Assembly: GCA_022414725.1 (NCBI GenBank)
Contig: CM039462.1
Location: 14,206,135-14,270,134, forward strand
Length of the DNA: 64,000 nucleotides
Direction of reading: 5' to 3'
Source: Microglena sp. YARC
Taxonomy: Eukaryota; Chlorophyta; Chlorophyceae; Chlamydomonadales; Chlamydomonadaceae
Below are positions 41,175-52,486 of this stretch, in pieces (position 1 is the first letter of the stretch; every line of letters starts with the position of its first letter). A program made the position numbers and the translations under genes. A model generated the notes under the pieces. The model made no database searches, was not told the DNA's origin, and saw only the letters and a program-made list of their open reading frames with translations.

Positions 41175-43311
41175 CGATGCGTCCCAGGCCAGGTAATGAT
41201 GGTGCTATATCGCGTGCGGCGGCATTGGGCCAGGGGGAGTCTGATGTTCCTTCAAGCTCTAATTTATTCGAATCTCAGGGGGTCGCCGGGCCTTCCTCTG
41301 CGCCACGTTTCGTCGGTGAAGTCGTAGGATTAGGACAGCCTCGGGTCATAGTGGAACCTAGTACAGGTCCACTGCCCACTAGTCGCCACCCCCCGTCCAC
41401 CTATTCGGATGGCTCGCGGGAGTTGTTGATCACTTCGCCCCCTGCTATACCTGGTGGTTTATACCGGACCAGGCATTGCGACGATGTGGCCGTCACAGAT
41501 GATGTGAGTGATGACCTCGAACACTGGTCCGGGTCAGATACTGCGTATGGCTGGGGTGTTCCAGTGTACCCAGGCTTCGACGATTTAGAGGCAAAGGAGG
41601 CCGGCCTTGTTCAACCACGCATGAGTGCTGCGCTGGGGGCTTTATTACCGGTTACTGCTGATACTGCTGATATCCCCGCTGCCCATGTACAAGTACACTG
41701 CTTGTACGTGGGGGCTTTTATTTCTACCTCTACTGAACTCTCTTATAAAGCTGCAATGTTACCTACCAACCCTGACAGAGATCTCTGGCTGCAGGCTATG
41801 AAGGATGAGATGGCCTCCCTCCATGCTCATGGCACTTGGGTCCTCACTCCACAGCCTCCTAGGCAGAGGATTCTATCTGGCAGATGGTTATTTGTCAAGA
41901 AACATGGGGCTGATGGTTCTTTGCGTTTTAAAGCTCGTTTTGTAGTTCGTGGTTTTTCTGCAACGTCCTGGGCTGGACTACCATGATGTATATGCCCCCG
42001 TCTCCTCTAAAGCAGGTCTTCGTGTGCTCCTTGCTGCCATCACTCATAGAAAAATGTTTGTGAGGCAGCTGGACATCAAGACTGCATTCTTGAATGCCAA
42101 GCTGGAACCTGGTCTGGACCTGTTCTGTTACCAGCCTGAGGGCTTTCATGAACTTGGTCCTGACAATGTTCCCCTTGTGTGCAAGCTGATTAAATCTCTT
42201 TATGGTTTGAAGCAGGCACCCAGGGCTTGGAGCAGAGATGTAAAGCAGGTTTTGGTTGCCCACGGTTTTACCATGTGCAAAGCTGAACCTGCTCTGTATT
42301 TCAGGAGGGATTCTACTGGTGGGTGGAGCTATGTTCTGACCTATGTGGATGACTTTATCTGTGCTTTTAGTGAGCTGCATAGGTATGCCTTGCTGATCAA
42401 GGCTATGGAAGCAGCTGGGTGGGAAGTCAAGGAAATGGGTGTACCTGTCCAGTTCCTTTCATTGGACATGACTTGTACACTTGATTCTGACGGCAGGTGT
42501 GTTAAGATCGACCTCTCCCAGCACCCTACATTGTTGAGCTGGTGGAGCAGTTTGGTCTCACTGCTGCTACCAAGCCCAAGTTTTCAGTTCCCATGGCCAA
42601 GTGCACTGTCACTGATCCTCCTGGAGAACCTCTGGCCTCTAATAGCCAGTACCTCTCTCTTGTGGGGGCTTTGCTGTACCTGGCTACCTGCACAAGGCCT
42701 GATATTTCTCTTGCTGTTAGCTACCTGTCCAGGTTTTCTGCTCAACCCACTGCCCCCCTGTGGGCTGCAGCCAAGCGCTTGCTTTTGTATTTGAGAGAAC
42801 ATTCCCATCTGGGCCTCACTTACACTCACAGCCCTGGTTTCTCTTTTACTGTCTTGAGTGACTCATCTTTTGCTGATGATGGGTCTGACAGGAGATCTCA
42901 GACTGGCTATGCTGTGCTTGCTGGGGGCTGCCTTGTGAACTGGATGAGCAAAAGGCAACCCACTGTTGCTGTTAGCTCCAGTGAGGCTGAGTATCAGGCC
43001 CTGTCTCAGACTGCCCGGGAGGTGCAATGGTTGAAAAAGTTGAGAATTGATCTAGGGCTGCCTTGTGACCTGGTCACCATTCAGGGTGACAACTTGGGGT
43101 CCTTGAGCTGGGCCAATGACTGTCAGCTGCTCCTCGCAACAAGCACATTGATGTCATCCATCACTATATCCAGGAGCTGGTGGAGGATGGCCAGGTGGAT
43201 GTTGCCTATGTTAACACTAAGGACAACTGTGCTGACCCCTTCACCAAGCCCCTTGATCCTATGGTGTTCTGGCGTTTCATTCGCATGTTTGGAATGACTG
43301 CTTCTCCTTAA
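41171..43311 (+). pseudogene. Copia-2 linker, reverse transcriptase and RNase H
   Basis: A Ser/Pro/Asp-rich linker precedes the RT (QLDIKTAFLNAKLEPGLDL, SLYGLKQAPRAWSRD, catalytic YVDD near 42342-42353) and RNase H (DSSFADDGSDRRSQTG, SSSEAEYQALSQ). Frame shifts lie near 41955, 42525 and 43133; the protein end MFGMTASP-TAA is at 43311. A/T-rich 3' untranslated DNA leads to the purine tract ATAGGTGGAG at about 43694 and the LTR. Confidence 0.93.
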
Positions 43312-43703
43312 ACCAATTTTTTTGGTTACATGTATTCTAGAATTTTGGTTACATGTATTCTGGAATTTTTGGTTACATTTTAGGGTTTCTTTGGTTACAT
43401 ATAGAGTTTCTTTAAGTTATCATTGATTGGCATTAGGTTCCTATTCCCGGATCGGGTTTTCTATACCGTTGTTACCCGACTTTGATATTTAGTTGTCCTC
43501 TTATATCCACTTGGCAAATTTTGGTTCTTTGCCTTGCTTCATACCTTCCCTTACACCCTTTGGGTTTCATTTGAAGTTTCTCTCGATTTTTTTTTCCGGA
43601 GTTCTTTGATTTTTTTTTTTTTTAATTTGTTACATATAGTTCTATGTCACCAGTGCCATAGGTGGAGTAGTACTATTGTATGTCACCTGTGTCATAGGTG
43701 GAG

Positions 43704-44043
43704 TATCAGCATGTATAGCGGTGCTCTCACGCGTTTTATGACTTGGTGACTACTTATGTACTCCCTTAGAACTATCGGCTCTCCTGAGCCAGCTTCCCGT
43801 GGGACTGAGTCATCTTGAGATGACTCAGTGACAGCTTCCTGTCACCTACGTTCTGATCTCCTGTCTCCTACGGTCTGATCTGTACCCTGTTAGGTTCCTG
43901 TCTACCGTCTCCTTTCACCACAGGTGCCCCTTTATGGGTCTCATGTGTCTGTAACGTTATCCTTGTCTCCGTGTATAGATTGGTGCGTCTGTTCCGCTGC
44001 TTTAATCTACTGTCCACTCTACCGGAGTGATTTCAAGCTGATA
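43704..44043 (+). repeat. Copia-2 3' LTR
   Basis: 340 bp, TATCAGC to GCTGATA, followed by the duplication CATGT. Confidence 0.95.
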
Positions 44044-44048
44044 CATGT

Positions 44049-45006
44049 CAAATGAAAGGAACTGGACAGGTACACCCATTTCCTTGACTTCCCACCCAGC
44101 TGCTTCCATAGCCTTGATCAGCAAGGCATACCTATGCAGCTCACTAAAAGCACAGATAAAGTCATCCACATAGGTCAGAACATAGCTCCACCCACCAGTA
44201 GAATCCCTCCTGAAATACAGAGCAAGTTCAGCTTTGCACATGGTAAAACCGTGGGCAACCAAAACCTGCTTTACATCTTTGCTCCAAGCCCTGGGTGCCT
44301 GCTTCAAACCATAAAGAGATTTAATCAGCTTGCACACTAGGGGAACATTGTCAGGACCAAGTTCATGAAAGCCCTCAGGCTGGTAACAGAACAGGTCCAG
44401 ACCAGGTTCCAGCTTGGCATTCAAGAATGCAGTCTTGATGTCCAGCTGCCTCACAAACATTTTTCTATGAGTGATGGCAGCAAGGAGCACACGAAGACCT
44501 GCTTTAGAGGAGACGGGGGCATATACATCATGGTAGTCCAGCCCAGGACGTTGCAGAAAACCACGAACTACAAAACGAGCTTTAAAACGCAAAGAACCAT
44601 CAGCCCCATGTTTCTTGACAAATAACCATCTGCCAGATAGAATCCTCTGCCTAGGAGGCTGTGGAGTGAGGACCCAAGTGCCATGAGCATGGAGGGAGGC
44701 CATCTCATCCTTCATAGCCTGCAGCCAGAGATCTCTGTCAGGGTTGGTAGGTAACATTGCAGCTTTATAAGAGAGTTTAGTAGAGGTAGAAATAAAAGCC
44801 CCCACGTACAAGCAGTGTACTTGTACATGGGCAGCGGGGATATCAGCAGTATCAGCAGTAACCGGTAATAAAGCCCCCAGCGCAGCACTCATGCGTGGTT
44901 GAACAAGGCCGGCCTCCTTTGCCTCTAAATCGTCGAAGCCTGGGGTACACTGGAACACCCCAGCCATACGCAGTATCTGACCCGGACCAGTGTTCGAGGT
45001 CATCAC
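44049..45006 (-). pseudogene. Copia-3 reverse transcriptase, main part
   Basis: Minus-strand frame with FDDLEAKEAGLVQPR, FKARFVVRGFLQRPGLDY, QLDIKTAFLNAKLEPGLDL and LTYVDDFICAF, cut at the Copia-2 insertion. This stretch is open where Copia-2 has a frame shift (VRGF-LQRP). Confidence 0.93.
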
Positions 45007-45131
45007 TCACATCATCTGTGACGGCCACATCGTCGCAATGCCTGGTCCGGTATAAACCACCAGGTATAGCAGGGGCGAAGTGATCAACAACTCCCCGCGA
45101 GCCATCCGAATAGGTGGACGGGGGGTGGCGA

Positions 45132-45984
45132 CTAGTGGGCAGCTGGACCTGTACTAGGTTCCACTATGACCCGAGGCTGTCCTAATCCTACGACTTCACC
45201 GACCGAAACGTGGCGCAGAGGAAGGCCCGGCGACCCCCTGAGATTCGAATAAATTAGAGCTTGAAGGAACATCAGACTCCCCCTGGCCCAATGCCGCCGC
45301 ACGCGATATAGCACCATCATTACCTGGCCTGGACGCATCGTCATCCCATGACCAGTTAAAGCGGTCAACAATCGGGGTTGGTAAAGGGCCCAGGACATTG
45401 TCAGTAGTATCAAGCCCGTTACCGATGATAGCGGCAGGGGTGCGAGAAAAAACTGAGATCCATCATAGGGAAAGAGCCCAGGGACACAGTTATAGCTAAA
45501 CTGTTCATAGAAGAGCACATCACGACTCTCTACCACCTGGCGCAACTTCGGAACCCAAACAAAATAACCCTTACTCACCAGAGAATACCCAACCAGTCTA
45601 CCAGGTAACGCCCTTTCGTCAAGCTTATTGCGCTTCTTCCCATTCACTAAGGTAACATAGCATGGGCACCCGAACACGCGCAATAACGATACATCAGGTA
45701 GAACCCCAAAGAACAACTTTTATAGAGTCTTGTCACCCTGATCGGGCAGCCGGTTACGTAGATAACACACTCGCACTCTGCTGAGCAATGTATACCATCA
45801 ATAATGCATGCACAGCCCAACCGATTCTAACCACGCCTCTATACCACTTAACTAAAAAATCCTTAGCCCTATCAGAACTCAAACACTTGAAACCCAAACT
45901 CACGTAGCTAAGGCATACACCTAAGGGGGGAACCAGGGCACAGGAAAACAAAGTTAGCAACCTGTGTCGAACCACGGAACGCAC
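45132..45984 (-). pseudogene. Copia-3 integrase C-terminal region and remnant core
   Basis: VSLLRVFGCPCYVTLVN and the linker lie at 45132-45716. 45754-45984 keeps only LSSDRAKDFLVKW and degraded surroundings of the integrase core; about 100 residues including the catalytic Glu are missing. Confidence 0.8.
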
Positions 45985-47110
45985 CCAGGGGTCACAAGGA
46001 GCCTAAGAGAGAAAAATATCCACCAAGATATCATGCCAAAGATCCTCCACGGCCGCTGGTCTAGGGCCAGGACGGCGTCCACATCGGCCTGTAGCATGGG
46101 CGAAGTCCGGCGCTGCGAGACCTGGGATCACAGAAGGTGGGGAAGCGTTAGGGCGAAGGCGAGATTTGAGGTATGGGAAAAGGAGACGAGGATGAAAGTG
46201 CAGCAAGTCGCACCTGGTGCAGAAGATCGCACCAATGGCAGAAAATCGCAAATCGCAAGGGCAGAATTCGAAAATTTATCGCTAGGATGCGAAGAGCAGA
46301 GCCGAGGCATGTAAAGGTCCTAATATCCCGCCGTCGATTATCAGTCAATCCAAGTCCCCCCCTCTATCGCTCGACTCACCCGGTTGGGGGTAGAGGGAGC
46401 AGCACCCGAGTGGTGCTGACCATACCCCCCTGCTTCCTACCACCTCCAGAATCTCCAGGCGTAGGTCGTCCTCCTCTGGCGAACCCTACGGCAGTGCCGG
46501 CGATCCGCCAGCTTGATTGAAAAAATTCTCCAGAAGGTAGCACAGAGCCACTAGAGCGCAAGCTCATGCCAGTAGCCAACAGTCGGCTGGGCAGAGCAAA
46601 GGGGGGCACAGACGACGTAGACATCAGCAGGGAGCTTGGTCGGCTTGGCAAACTCCGGTATGCAGGCAGAGCCTCAAACACCGGAGAAAGGTTAGCGACG
46701 TCAGGGACGCGAGCAGATGAAGACGGGGTATCTCCATTGATGTCCAGGCTAGTCGCCGACTTGAGTCTGCACGTCACAGTCATCTACGACAGACGGGAGG
46801 AGGCGACAGACGGCAGGGGAGGAAAAGGAAGAGAAGATGGAGGAATGACCGGGGGGGGGTTACTTCCACGATGGCGGAAGGATCCTCCTCTCCGGCAGCA
46901 GAGGCCGCTGGCGCGCAGTCGTCTAGCCAATATAGAGGAACCTGCACCCCCGTCGGGAGGATTCGGTCGCATCAATTGCTCACAATGACACTGCGGATCC
47001 CACGAGCCCATGAAACACCATTTAGTTTGGTAAGTTTCACAAGGCCGGCAGGAGGCCCTCGCGGAAGTTGCATTATCAAAGCAGTGGTAGTGATGAGGAG
47101 CCCAGTAACC
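45985..47110 (-). pseudogene. Copia-3 diverged gag and leader
   Basis: The gag start (MQLPRGPPAGF) is recognisable just inside the LTR (about 46980-47075). The stretch to about 46300 reads as a different Ser/Pro/Gly-rich protein and no capsid or Cys/His motif is seen; protease is absent. The primer-like AAAGCAGTGGTAGTGATGAG with GAGCCCAGTAACC lies at 47078-47110. Confidence 0.6.
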
Positions 47111-47523
47111 TATCAGCTTGAAATCACTCCGGTAGAGTGGACAGTAGATTAAAGCAGCGGAACAGACGCACCAATCTATACACGGAGACAAGGATAACGT
47201 TACAGACACAGGAGACCCATAAAGGGGCACCTGTGGTGAAAGGAGACGGTAGACGGTGTCAGCGAGTCAGGCATTATTGTCAGCTGTACTACTAGGACAC
47301 GAGTGCCTTATTGGCATCTGATCAGATGCCAATAAGGCACTCGTGTCCTAGTAGTATACGCTGACAGACAGGAACCTAACAGGGTACAGATCAGACCGTA
47401 GGAGACAGGAGATCAGAACGTAGGTGACAGGAAGCTGGCTCAGGAGAGCCGATAGTTCTAAGGGAGTACATAAGTAGTCACCAAGTCATAAAACGCGTGA
47501 GAGCACCGCTATACATGCTGATA
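47111..47523 (-). repeat. Copia-3 5' LTR with mini-insertion and internal deletion
   Basis: It matches 34218-34557 but has the palindromic mini-element at 47257-47366. It also lacks about 40 bp between two GAAGCTG repeats (the part containing ACTGAGTCATCTCAAGATGA), a deletion between short direct repeats. Confidence 0.9.
47257..47366. mobile_element. Palindromic mini-element, copy d
   Basis: TGTCAGC, then GAGTCAGGCATTAT, then a full 89-bp palindromic repeat (47278-47366) ending GCTGACA. Flanking 5-mers GACGG (47252-47256) and GACAG (47367-47371) differ by one base. The arms of this copy pair almost perfectly around GATCTGATCAGATG-like centre sequence. Confidence 0.85.
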
Positions 47524-47528
47524 CGACC

Positions 47529-47566
47529 GAAGGGGGAGTCGAACCCCCGACTCTTCATACTTAAAA
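47529..47566 (-). mobile_element. tRNA-derived SINE (copy 4), right part
   Basis: GAAGGGGGAGTCGAACCCCC carries the B box; the A-box part is missing. The SINE duplication CTTCTCTGTCA follows. The left part is at 34087-34217. Confidence 0.9.
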
Positions 47567-47577
47567 CTTCTCTGTCA

Positions 47578-48370
47578 GGGACCAGAAGGCAGATGTGCAT
47601 TGCCCATAGGATTAGGCTTGTATTGTTAGCTTCTAGGCAGCTCCTTGAGCCAGTGACTGTGCTACACCCTCATGTGTTAGCAGTTATGGTAGCTGGTCGT
47701 TCCAGCTTCAAGATGCATGTGGTACCGTTAGGTTTGGCTGCATAGCCAGTTAGGGGAGCTGCCTAGAGGCTGTAGCGTCTAAACGAAAAATAAGCCATGT
47801 TAGGCCTGCACCTGTACGTGTGGATATTGCGGGTGAATGGAACTGAGGCGAGGATTTCCTGGAGTGGCTGCTCTGCCGGCTCCGAGCTGCCAGTGTCAGC
47901 TTCACATGGTCAGCGACACTCATTTCAGGCTGTACAGGCCTTCCTGTCCGGCCCCTTCCTGTCCGTTTCTTGACATGAGGTGGATATTGCGGGTGAATGG
48001 AACTAGCTGTACACAGTATATCATATGTGGACAATATCCTCGGATTCTTGACAGCGTGAGCGCCTAGTCGAATTCAACTTCGTGCAATACGGGCAATACA
48101 TGCCAGCCTGGCAATTTTCTCACCCCCACGCGTACGCGACGCTACGTAGACACCCAAAATCCTCAATCAGGGTATAGTAGATAGTAGATAGCAGGTTTTT
48201 GCACGGGGACCCCATGATCTGCATGTTGAGACGCACCTAGTTCCTAGATCTGCATCTGAGACGCAACGGACCCTCCAAGATCTGCATCTGAGACGCAAGA
48301 CCCAGCGTTTTGAACAACCCTGATTGCAGGTGATTGGAACTAAGGTGCACATAGTAGAAAGAAGAAGAAG
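47578..48370. other. Non-coding stretch with short duplications
   Basis: GTGGATATTGCGGGTGAATG recurs at 47819 and 47980, and GATCTGCATCTGAGACGCAA recurs near 48247 and 48280. TAGATAGTAGATAG microsatellite begins near 48177. An AGCTTCTAGGCAGCTCCTTG motif lies at 47630. No gene is recognised. Confidence 0.6.
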
Positions 48371-48375
48371 AAAAA

Positions 48376-48500
48376 CGCGTGGAGGGGCGTGGTGTTAAGG
48401 GGACCCTCCCGTACGCCGCAGCTGGGGAAAGTCACCATGGCAGACGTAGTGAGTATCACCCTCCAGGGGGTAGGGACTCCTCCATGCGACGTGTGGAAAG
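48376..48500 (-). mobile_element. SINE remnant
   Basis: GGAGGGGCGTGGTGTTAAGG and a following CACCATGG-like body match the minus-strand SINE tail, but the tRNA-like head is not recognisable. Confidence 0.45.
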
Positions 48501-48708
48501 AATGCTGGTACAGGAGGCAATAGATTCTCTGTGCAGCTTATCTATGAGTAGTAGATAGTAGATAGCAGGGTTGTTCAGGGGGACTCCAAGATCTGTACAC
48601 TGTGTATGTTGTAACAGTCCAGGGGTAAACCAAACAAGCTAAAGGGACCTGACCAACCATGATGTCAGGTAAGGCTACACAGAAAAAGCACTGATGTGCC
48701 GTTGTACA

Positions 48709-48904
48709 CAGGGTAATTCAAAGCGCGCGCTTTTGAGCTTTTGAGCGCTGACTTTTTGACCCCCTCTGCGCTTTAAGCGCAGTTTTTTGCAACCCCTTGT
48801 GGGCGCAGCAAGCAATTTTTGCGCTTTTTGCACTTCAAAGCGCAGTTTTTTTTGTTTTCAAGTGCGCTAAAGCGCTGGCCAATTTGGCCATTTGAAGTAC
48901 CCTG
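48709..48904. mobile_element. hAT-type MITE, CAGGGTA family
   Basis: 196 bp; it starts CAGGGTAATTCAAAGCGC and ends TTTGAAGTACCCTG (inverted repeat CAGGGTAnTTCAAA). A perfect 8-bp duplication GTTGTACA lies at 48701-48708 and 48905-48912. The interior has repeated AGCGC blocks in both orientations. Confidence 0.92.
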
Positions 48905-48912
48905 GTTGTACA

Positions 48913-49066
48913 TAGTAGATAGTAGATAGTAGAACTTGGCATTGCAGTTGTAGATAGTAGATAAAAGCACTGATGTGCAGTTGTAGATAGTAGATAGTAG
49001 ATAGTAGAACTTGGTAACATAGTAGTAGTATAAGATAGTATAAGACAATATGAGTAGTAGTAGTAG
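48913..49066. repeat. TAGATAG/TAGTAG microsatellite
   Basis: Repeats of TAGATAGTAGATAGTAGA with two AACTTGG blocks, ending in (TAG)n where the next SINE is inserted. Confidence 0.85.
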
Positions 49067-49260
49067 TAATGATAACGCCTGGTGGGGCGTGGTGTTAAGG
49101 GAACCCGTCGTACGCGGCCAGAGAATGGTCTACCATCTGGACTGGACAAGCTACCATCGCAGTTGACAACGACCTGCAACGCTAAGGGTGACCGTAGGGG
49201 GATTGGAACCCCAGAACCTTCGTTGTTAAAGCGATTTGGTGTACCATTAGACCTTTTGTT
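49067..49260 (-). mobile_element. tRNA-derived SINE (copy 5)
   Basis: Minus-strand copy: TAATGATAACGCCTGGTGGG tail, GGACAAGCTACCATCGC body, then B-box GGGGATTGGAACCCC and A-box side TGGTGTACCATTAGACC. (TAG)n flanks on both sides may be its duplication. Confidence 0.85.
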
Positions 49261-49469
49261 ATCACTGAAACGTGCTGTAGTAGTAGTATAGTAGATAGCA
49301 AAATTTGAACTTGGTAACATGGTTTAAGGCTGCTCACCGTCTTCGGCATTAGCATAATGATTCCAAATCATAGCATGTTTATCAAAATATACTTGATCCA
49401 ATCTCGTCATGCAACCATTGATGAACTTAGTATTTACTAGATGGGCATAGATAGTAGATGGATAGTAAC

Positions 49470-49644
49470 TAGGGAACGGCAATATGATATCATGTCATCA
49501 TATGATATCATATTATGCTGGTAGTCTGTCTAGGCTATAGGTGCCATTTATATACAATATCATATGATACGGTTTGTATGATATCAAATGATATCATACT
49601 CGCCTTTGGTCAACACCATATTATAATTTATATGTCGGTCCCTA
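49470..49644. mobile_element. hAT-type MITE, ATATGATATC family
   Basis: 175 bp; it starts TAGGGAACGGCAATATGATA and ends ATATGTCGGTCCCTA. A perfect 8-bp duplication ATAGTAAC lies at 49462-49469 and 49645-49652. Confidence 0.93.
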
Positions 49645-49769
49645 ATAGTAACAGGGTTGTTCGAAGCCCCCTGTGAGTTTACGTGGCACAAGCACATCCC
49701 CACCCACCCACCTACCCCAAAGTGCGTGTAAACCTGTGAAAAACAGGTAAACGCACTCGTCTCAGTCAA

Positions 49770-50310
49770 CATCTGAAAACATGTGTTAAACATGTGTGTG
49801 TTCAGTCGCACCTGCCAGTGAAAGTGTGTGTGTTCACGCGCACTCACCCCTGTGTATGTGTTCTGCAAACATGTGTAAAACATGCGCGTGTTCAGTCGCA
49901 CCTCCCAGTGAAAGTGTGTGTGTTCACGCGCACTCACCCCTGTGTATGTGTTCTGCAAACATGTGTAAAACATGCGCGTGTTCAGTCGCACCTCCCAGTG
50001 AAAGTGTGTGTGTTCACGCGCACTCACCCCTGTGTATGTGTTCTGAAAACATGTGTAAAACATGCGCGTGTTCAGTCGCACCTCCCAGTGAAAGTGTGTG
50101 TGTTCACGCGCACTCACCCCTGTGTATGTGTTCTGAAAACATGTGTAAAACATGCGCGTGTTCAGTCGCACCTCCCAGTGAAAGTGTGTGTGTTCACGCG
50201 CACTCACCCCTGTGTATGTGTTCTGCAAACATGTGTAAAACATGCGCGTGTTCAGTCGCACCTCCCAGTGAAAGTGTGTGTGTTCACGCGCACTCACCCC
50301 TGTGGATTGT
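49770..50310. repeat. 90-bp minisatellite, six copies
   Basis: TTCAGTCGCACCTCCCAGTG recurs at 49801, 49891, 49981, 50071, 50161 and 50251, an exact 90-bp period. Copies are almost identical. Since 90 is a multiple of three, open frames persist on both strands; they are not genes. Confidence 0.95.
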
Positions 50311-50958
50311 GCATGTTCACACGCAGACACGTATGTGTTGAACTACCATGGATAGTAGAAAGCAAAACCTTTTCCTCCTTAGCTTTCCTCCGGGGACAGC
50401 GTTGTATAGCTTGTATAGCTTTTTAGGACCATTTAGGGCAAACACAACTTTGTGTGCCTGTGCATGGCGATAATTTGGGCCAAAACCCTCTGAAGTGTGT
50501 GTGTTCACACACGTTGAACTACCCTGAATAGTAGAAAGCAAAACCCGCAGTAACCTTCCCCAGTTGTTTTTACAAGGAATATTTTCTCCACAAAGGTTGG
50601 GTCTCCGTGCACTAGCAGGGATCTGATTTTCAAATACGAAAGTGGTTCTTTTCTAGCAGTATGGTTTTAGGTTTCCTCCAGAGATAGCGTTTTTATAGCT
50701 TTGGGGGGCCAACCAAATATTTTCTTTCTTTTTTATAGAGATAATTTTGGCCAAACGGGACCAAAAGGAGCGATCGCTTTATATAGCGGGGCAAAATCCC
50801 TATGCACTAGCCCTAGATGATTTATAGTGCAAGCGAACAGGAAGGTTCCTTCAGCCTCGCGTCCTGTTGCAAGGCGTAATAATGCTCAATTTTTATTTTT
50901 GAAGTAGATAAGTGCCATGATTTTCGACATCCTTTTTAGTAGATAGGCATGGGTGTGT

Positions 50959-50989
<31 letters not shown>

Positions 50990-52020
50990 GGGGGGCGAGG
51001 GCAAAACGAGTGAAATGCCTCATCCCCCAAAAGTGTTCAGACTCCCCTTGGTAGACCCCCAACCACCCCCCGGCTCCAGAACCCACTTTACAGCCATTAT
51101 CTCAGCCACCACCTAGTATTCTAGTGTCTCAGTAGTTGCATTTTCTATGAACTATTTTCTATGAATAAAATGTGTCTCAGTAGTTGCATTTTCTGCAGTT
51201 GTGAAGTTTGCCTATCCATTGGTGTTGGTCCCATAGCCATTGGGCATGTTTGAAAAAGGCAAATGATGATCATCAATGTTATATTTTTGTTGTGGGGCTT
51301 TGGGGTTAGGTCCCCTTGGCCCCTAATCTGCCCACCCTCAAAACGGGGGTGTCTTCAGTCATTACTAATGCGTGCATGTTACAGTCCAGGGGCAGCCAAA
51401 TAAGCTTAAGGGACCAGACGAACCTCGACAAAAAATGCATAGCACGACTTCGAGCACGACAACGAAAATAAAAATCGTCACTAATGTGCCCACCTTCAAA
51501 ATTGGGGGGTCTTCTATCATCACAAATGTGTGTATGTAACAGTCTAGGGGTAGCCAAATATGCTCAAGGAACCAGCACAACATTAAAAGAAAAATGCTTA
51601 GCACGACCTCGAGCACGACAAGGAAAATAAAATGTGGAAATGTGTATGCAACCCTCAGTACAGCCTCGACGCATAACACTTTGGCTGGCTCGACTGTCTG
51701 AAGGGTACAGTGTAGTCCTTTGCAATACGTGGTATTGTGCGGGGTCATCATCGACCAACATACTCTAGAACAACCCCGGCGAGTTTACTTGAGATGCCTC
51801 CTCATCAGCCCGCACTTGAACTCGCTCACCTCGCACACACTGCTCACGCCCTTTGGACGAGAGCGCATTGGCGATCACCCCCCTCAAACTCAGAGAGAGA
51901 TTTTTGTGAACATCGTTTTTCGCTCAACACCCACCTACCACCTACACTTTGGAGGCCCATAACTATTTCTGCAGGGCCAAATTGAAAAAATACCACATTC
52001 GTTCAACCAACGCTGCACAA
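50311..52020. other. Non-coding stretch with dispersed repeats
   Basis: A GTAGAAAGCAAAACC block recurs at 50355 and 50532. A G-run lies at 50970-50994. A ~180-bp duplication with GTTACAGTCCAGGGGCAGCC and AAGGGACCAG spans 51300-51620. The open frame at 51720-51962 matches nothing I know. No gene is called. Confidence 0.6.
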
Positions 52021-52029
52021 TTGAGTGGT

Positions 52030-52064
52030 ACGGTGTTCAACTTTTTTTGCCCCCCCCCCCCCCC

Positions 52065-52098
<34 letters not shown>

Positions 52099-52285
52099 AG
52101 ATAGGTGCCAAAAAAATTCCACCGTTAAGGCCAAAATCCTTTTTGTAAAAAACAAATGGACAGCTTGACGCAAGATTATGGAATCGCTTTACATTTTTAG
52201 TGGATACCTTAGACTCTTTATGATTTACCCCCTGCACTTCTGATTAACCCCTCCCTCCCCCCCCCCCCCCCCCCCCCCCCCAAGG
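52030..52285. repeat. Poly-C tracts
   Basis: Two C-rich homopolymer runs near 52050-52097 and 52257-52282. Confidence 0.95.
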
Positions 52286-52486
52286 GGCCTGCCTCCCACC
52301 CGCTCCCACCTTCCGCTCAGCTCCTCTGAAAACCACACGTGCTACACCGTTACCCCGCGTTACCCCCAACGCTGACCGCCCGCTGACTGCGCACCAGTTA
52401 GATCAGCTCAAATCGATATTATGTCCTTGTCCCGTCATTTGTCCCGTCGTCCCCTATGAACCGTTCCTGAACTCCCCCACGATTGT

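Larger units (their letters stand above)
35799..44043 (+). mobile_element. Copia-2, LTR retrotransposon nested in Copia-3
   Basis: 340-bp LTRs at 35799-36138 and 43704-44043 differ at one seen position (36038 C, 43943 A). A perfect duplication CATGT lies at 35794-35798 and 44044-44048. The order gag, protease, integrase, RT, RNase H is complete. It is broken by a composite element in gag, frame shifts near 39449, 40255, 41955, 42525 and 43133, and a TAG in integrase at 40572-40574. It is a young insertion but not autonomous as it stands. Confidence 0.96.
34218..47523 (-). mobile_element. Copia-3, LTR retrotransposon interrupted by Copia-2
   Basis: Minus-strand element with LTRs at 34218-34557 and 47111-47523 and a perfect 5-bp duplication CGACC at 34213-34217 and 47524-47528. 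Its pol is nearly identical in protein sequence to Copia-2, so both belong to one subfamily. The RT gene is split by Copia-2 (35799-44043). Protease, the integrase N-domain and most of gag are missing or unrecognisable, so the copy was already defective or decayed fast. Confidence 0.95.

Noticed and set aside
45964..46520. Plus-strand frames in the Copia-3 gag region
   Set aside because: They lie opposite a degraded gag, have no start context or similarity to known proteins, and the minus-strand element explains the sequence.
49770..50426. 210- and 248-residue frames over the 90-bp repeat
   Set aside because: Six near-identical 90-bp units; the proteins are pure repeat and overlap on both strands.
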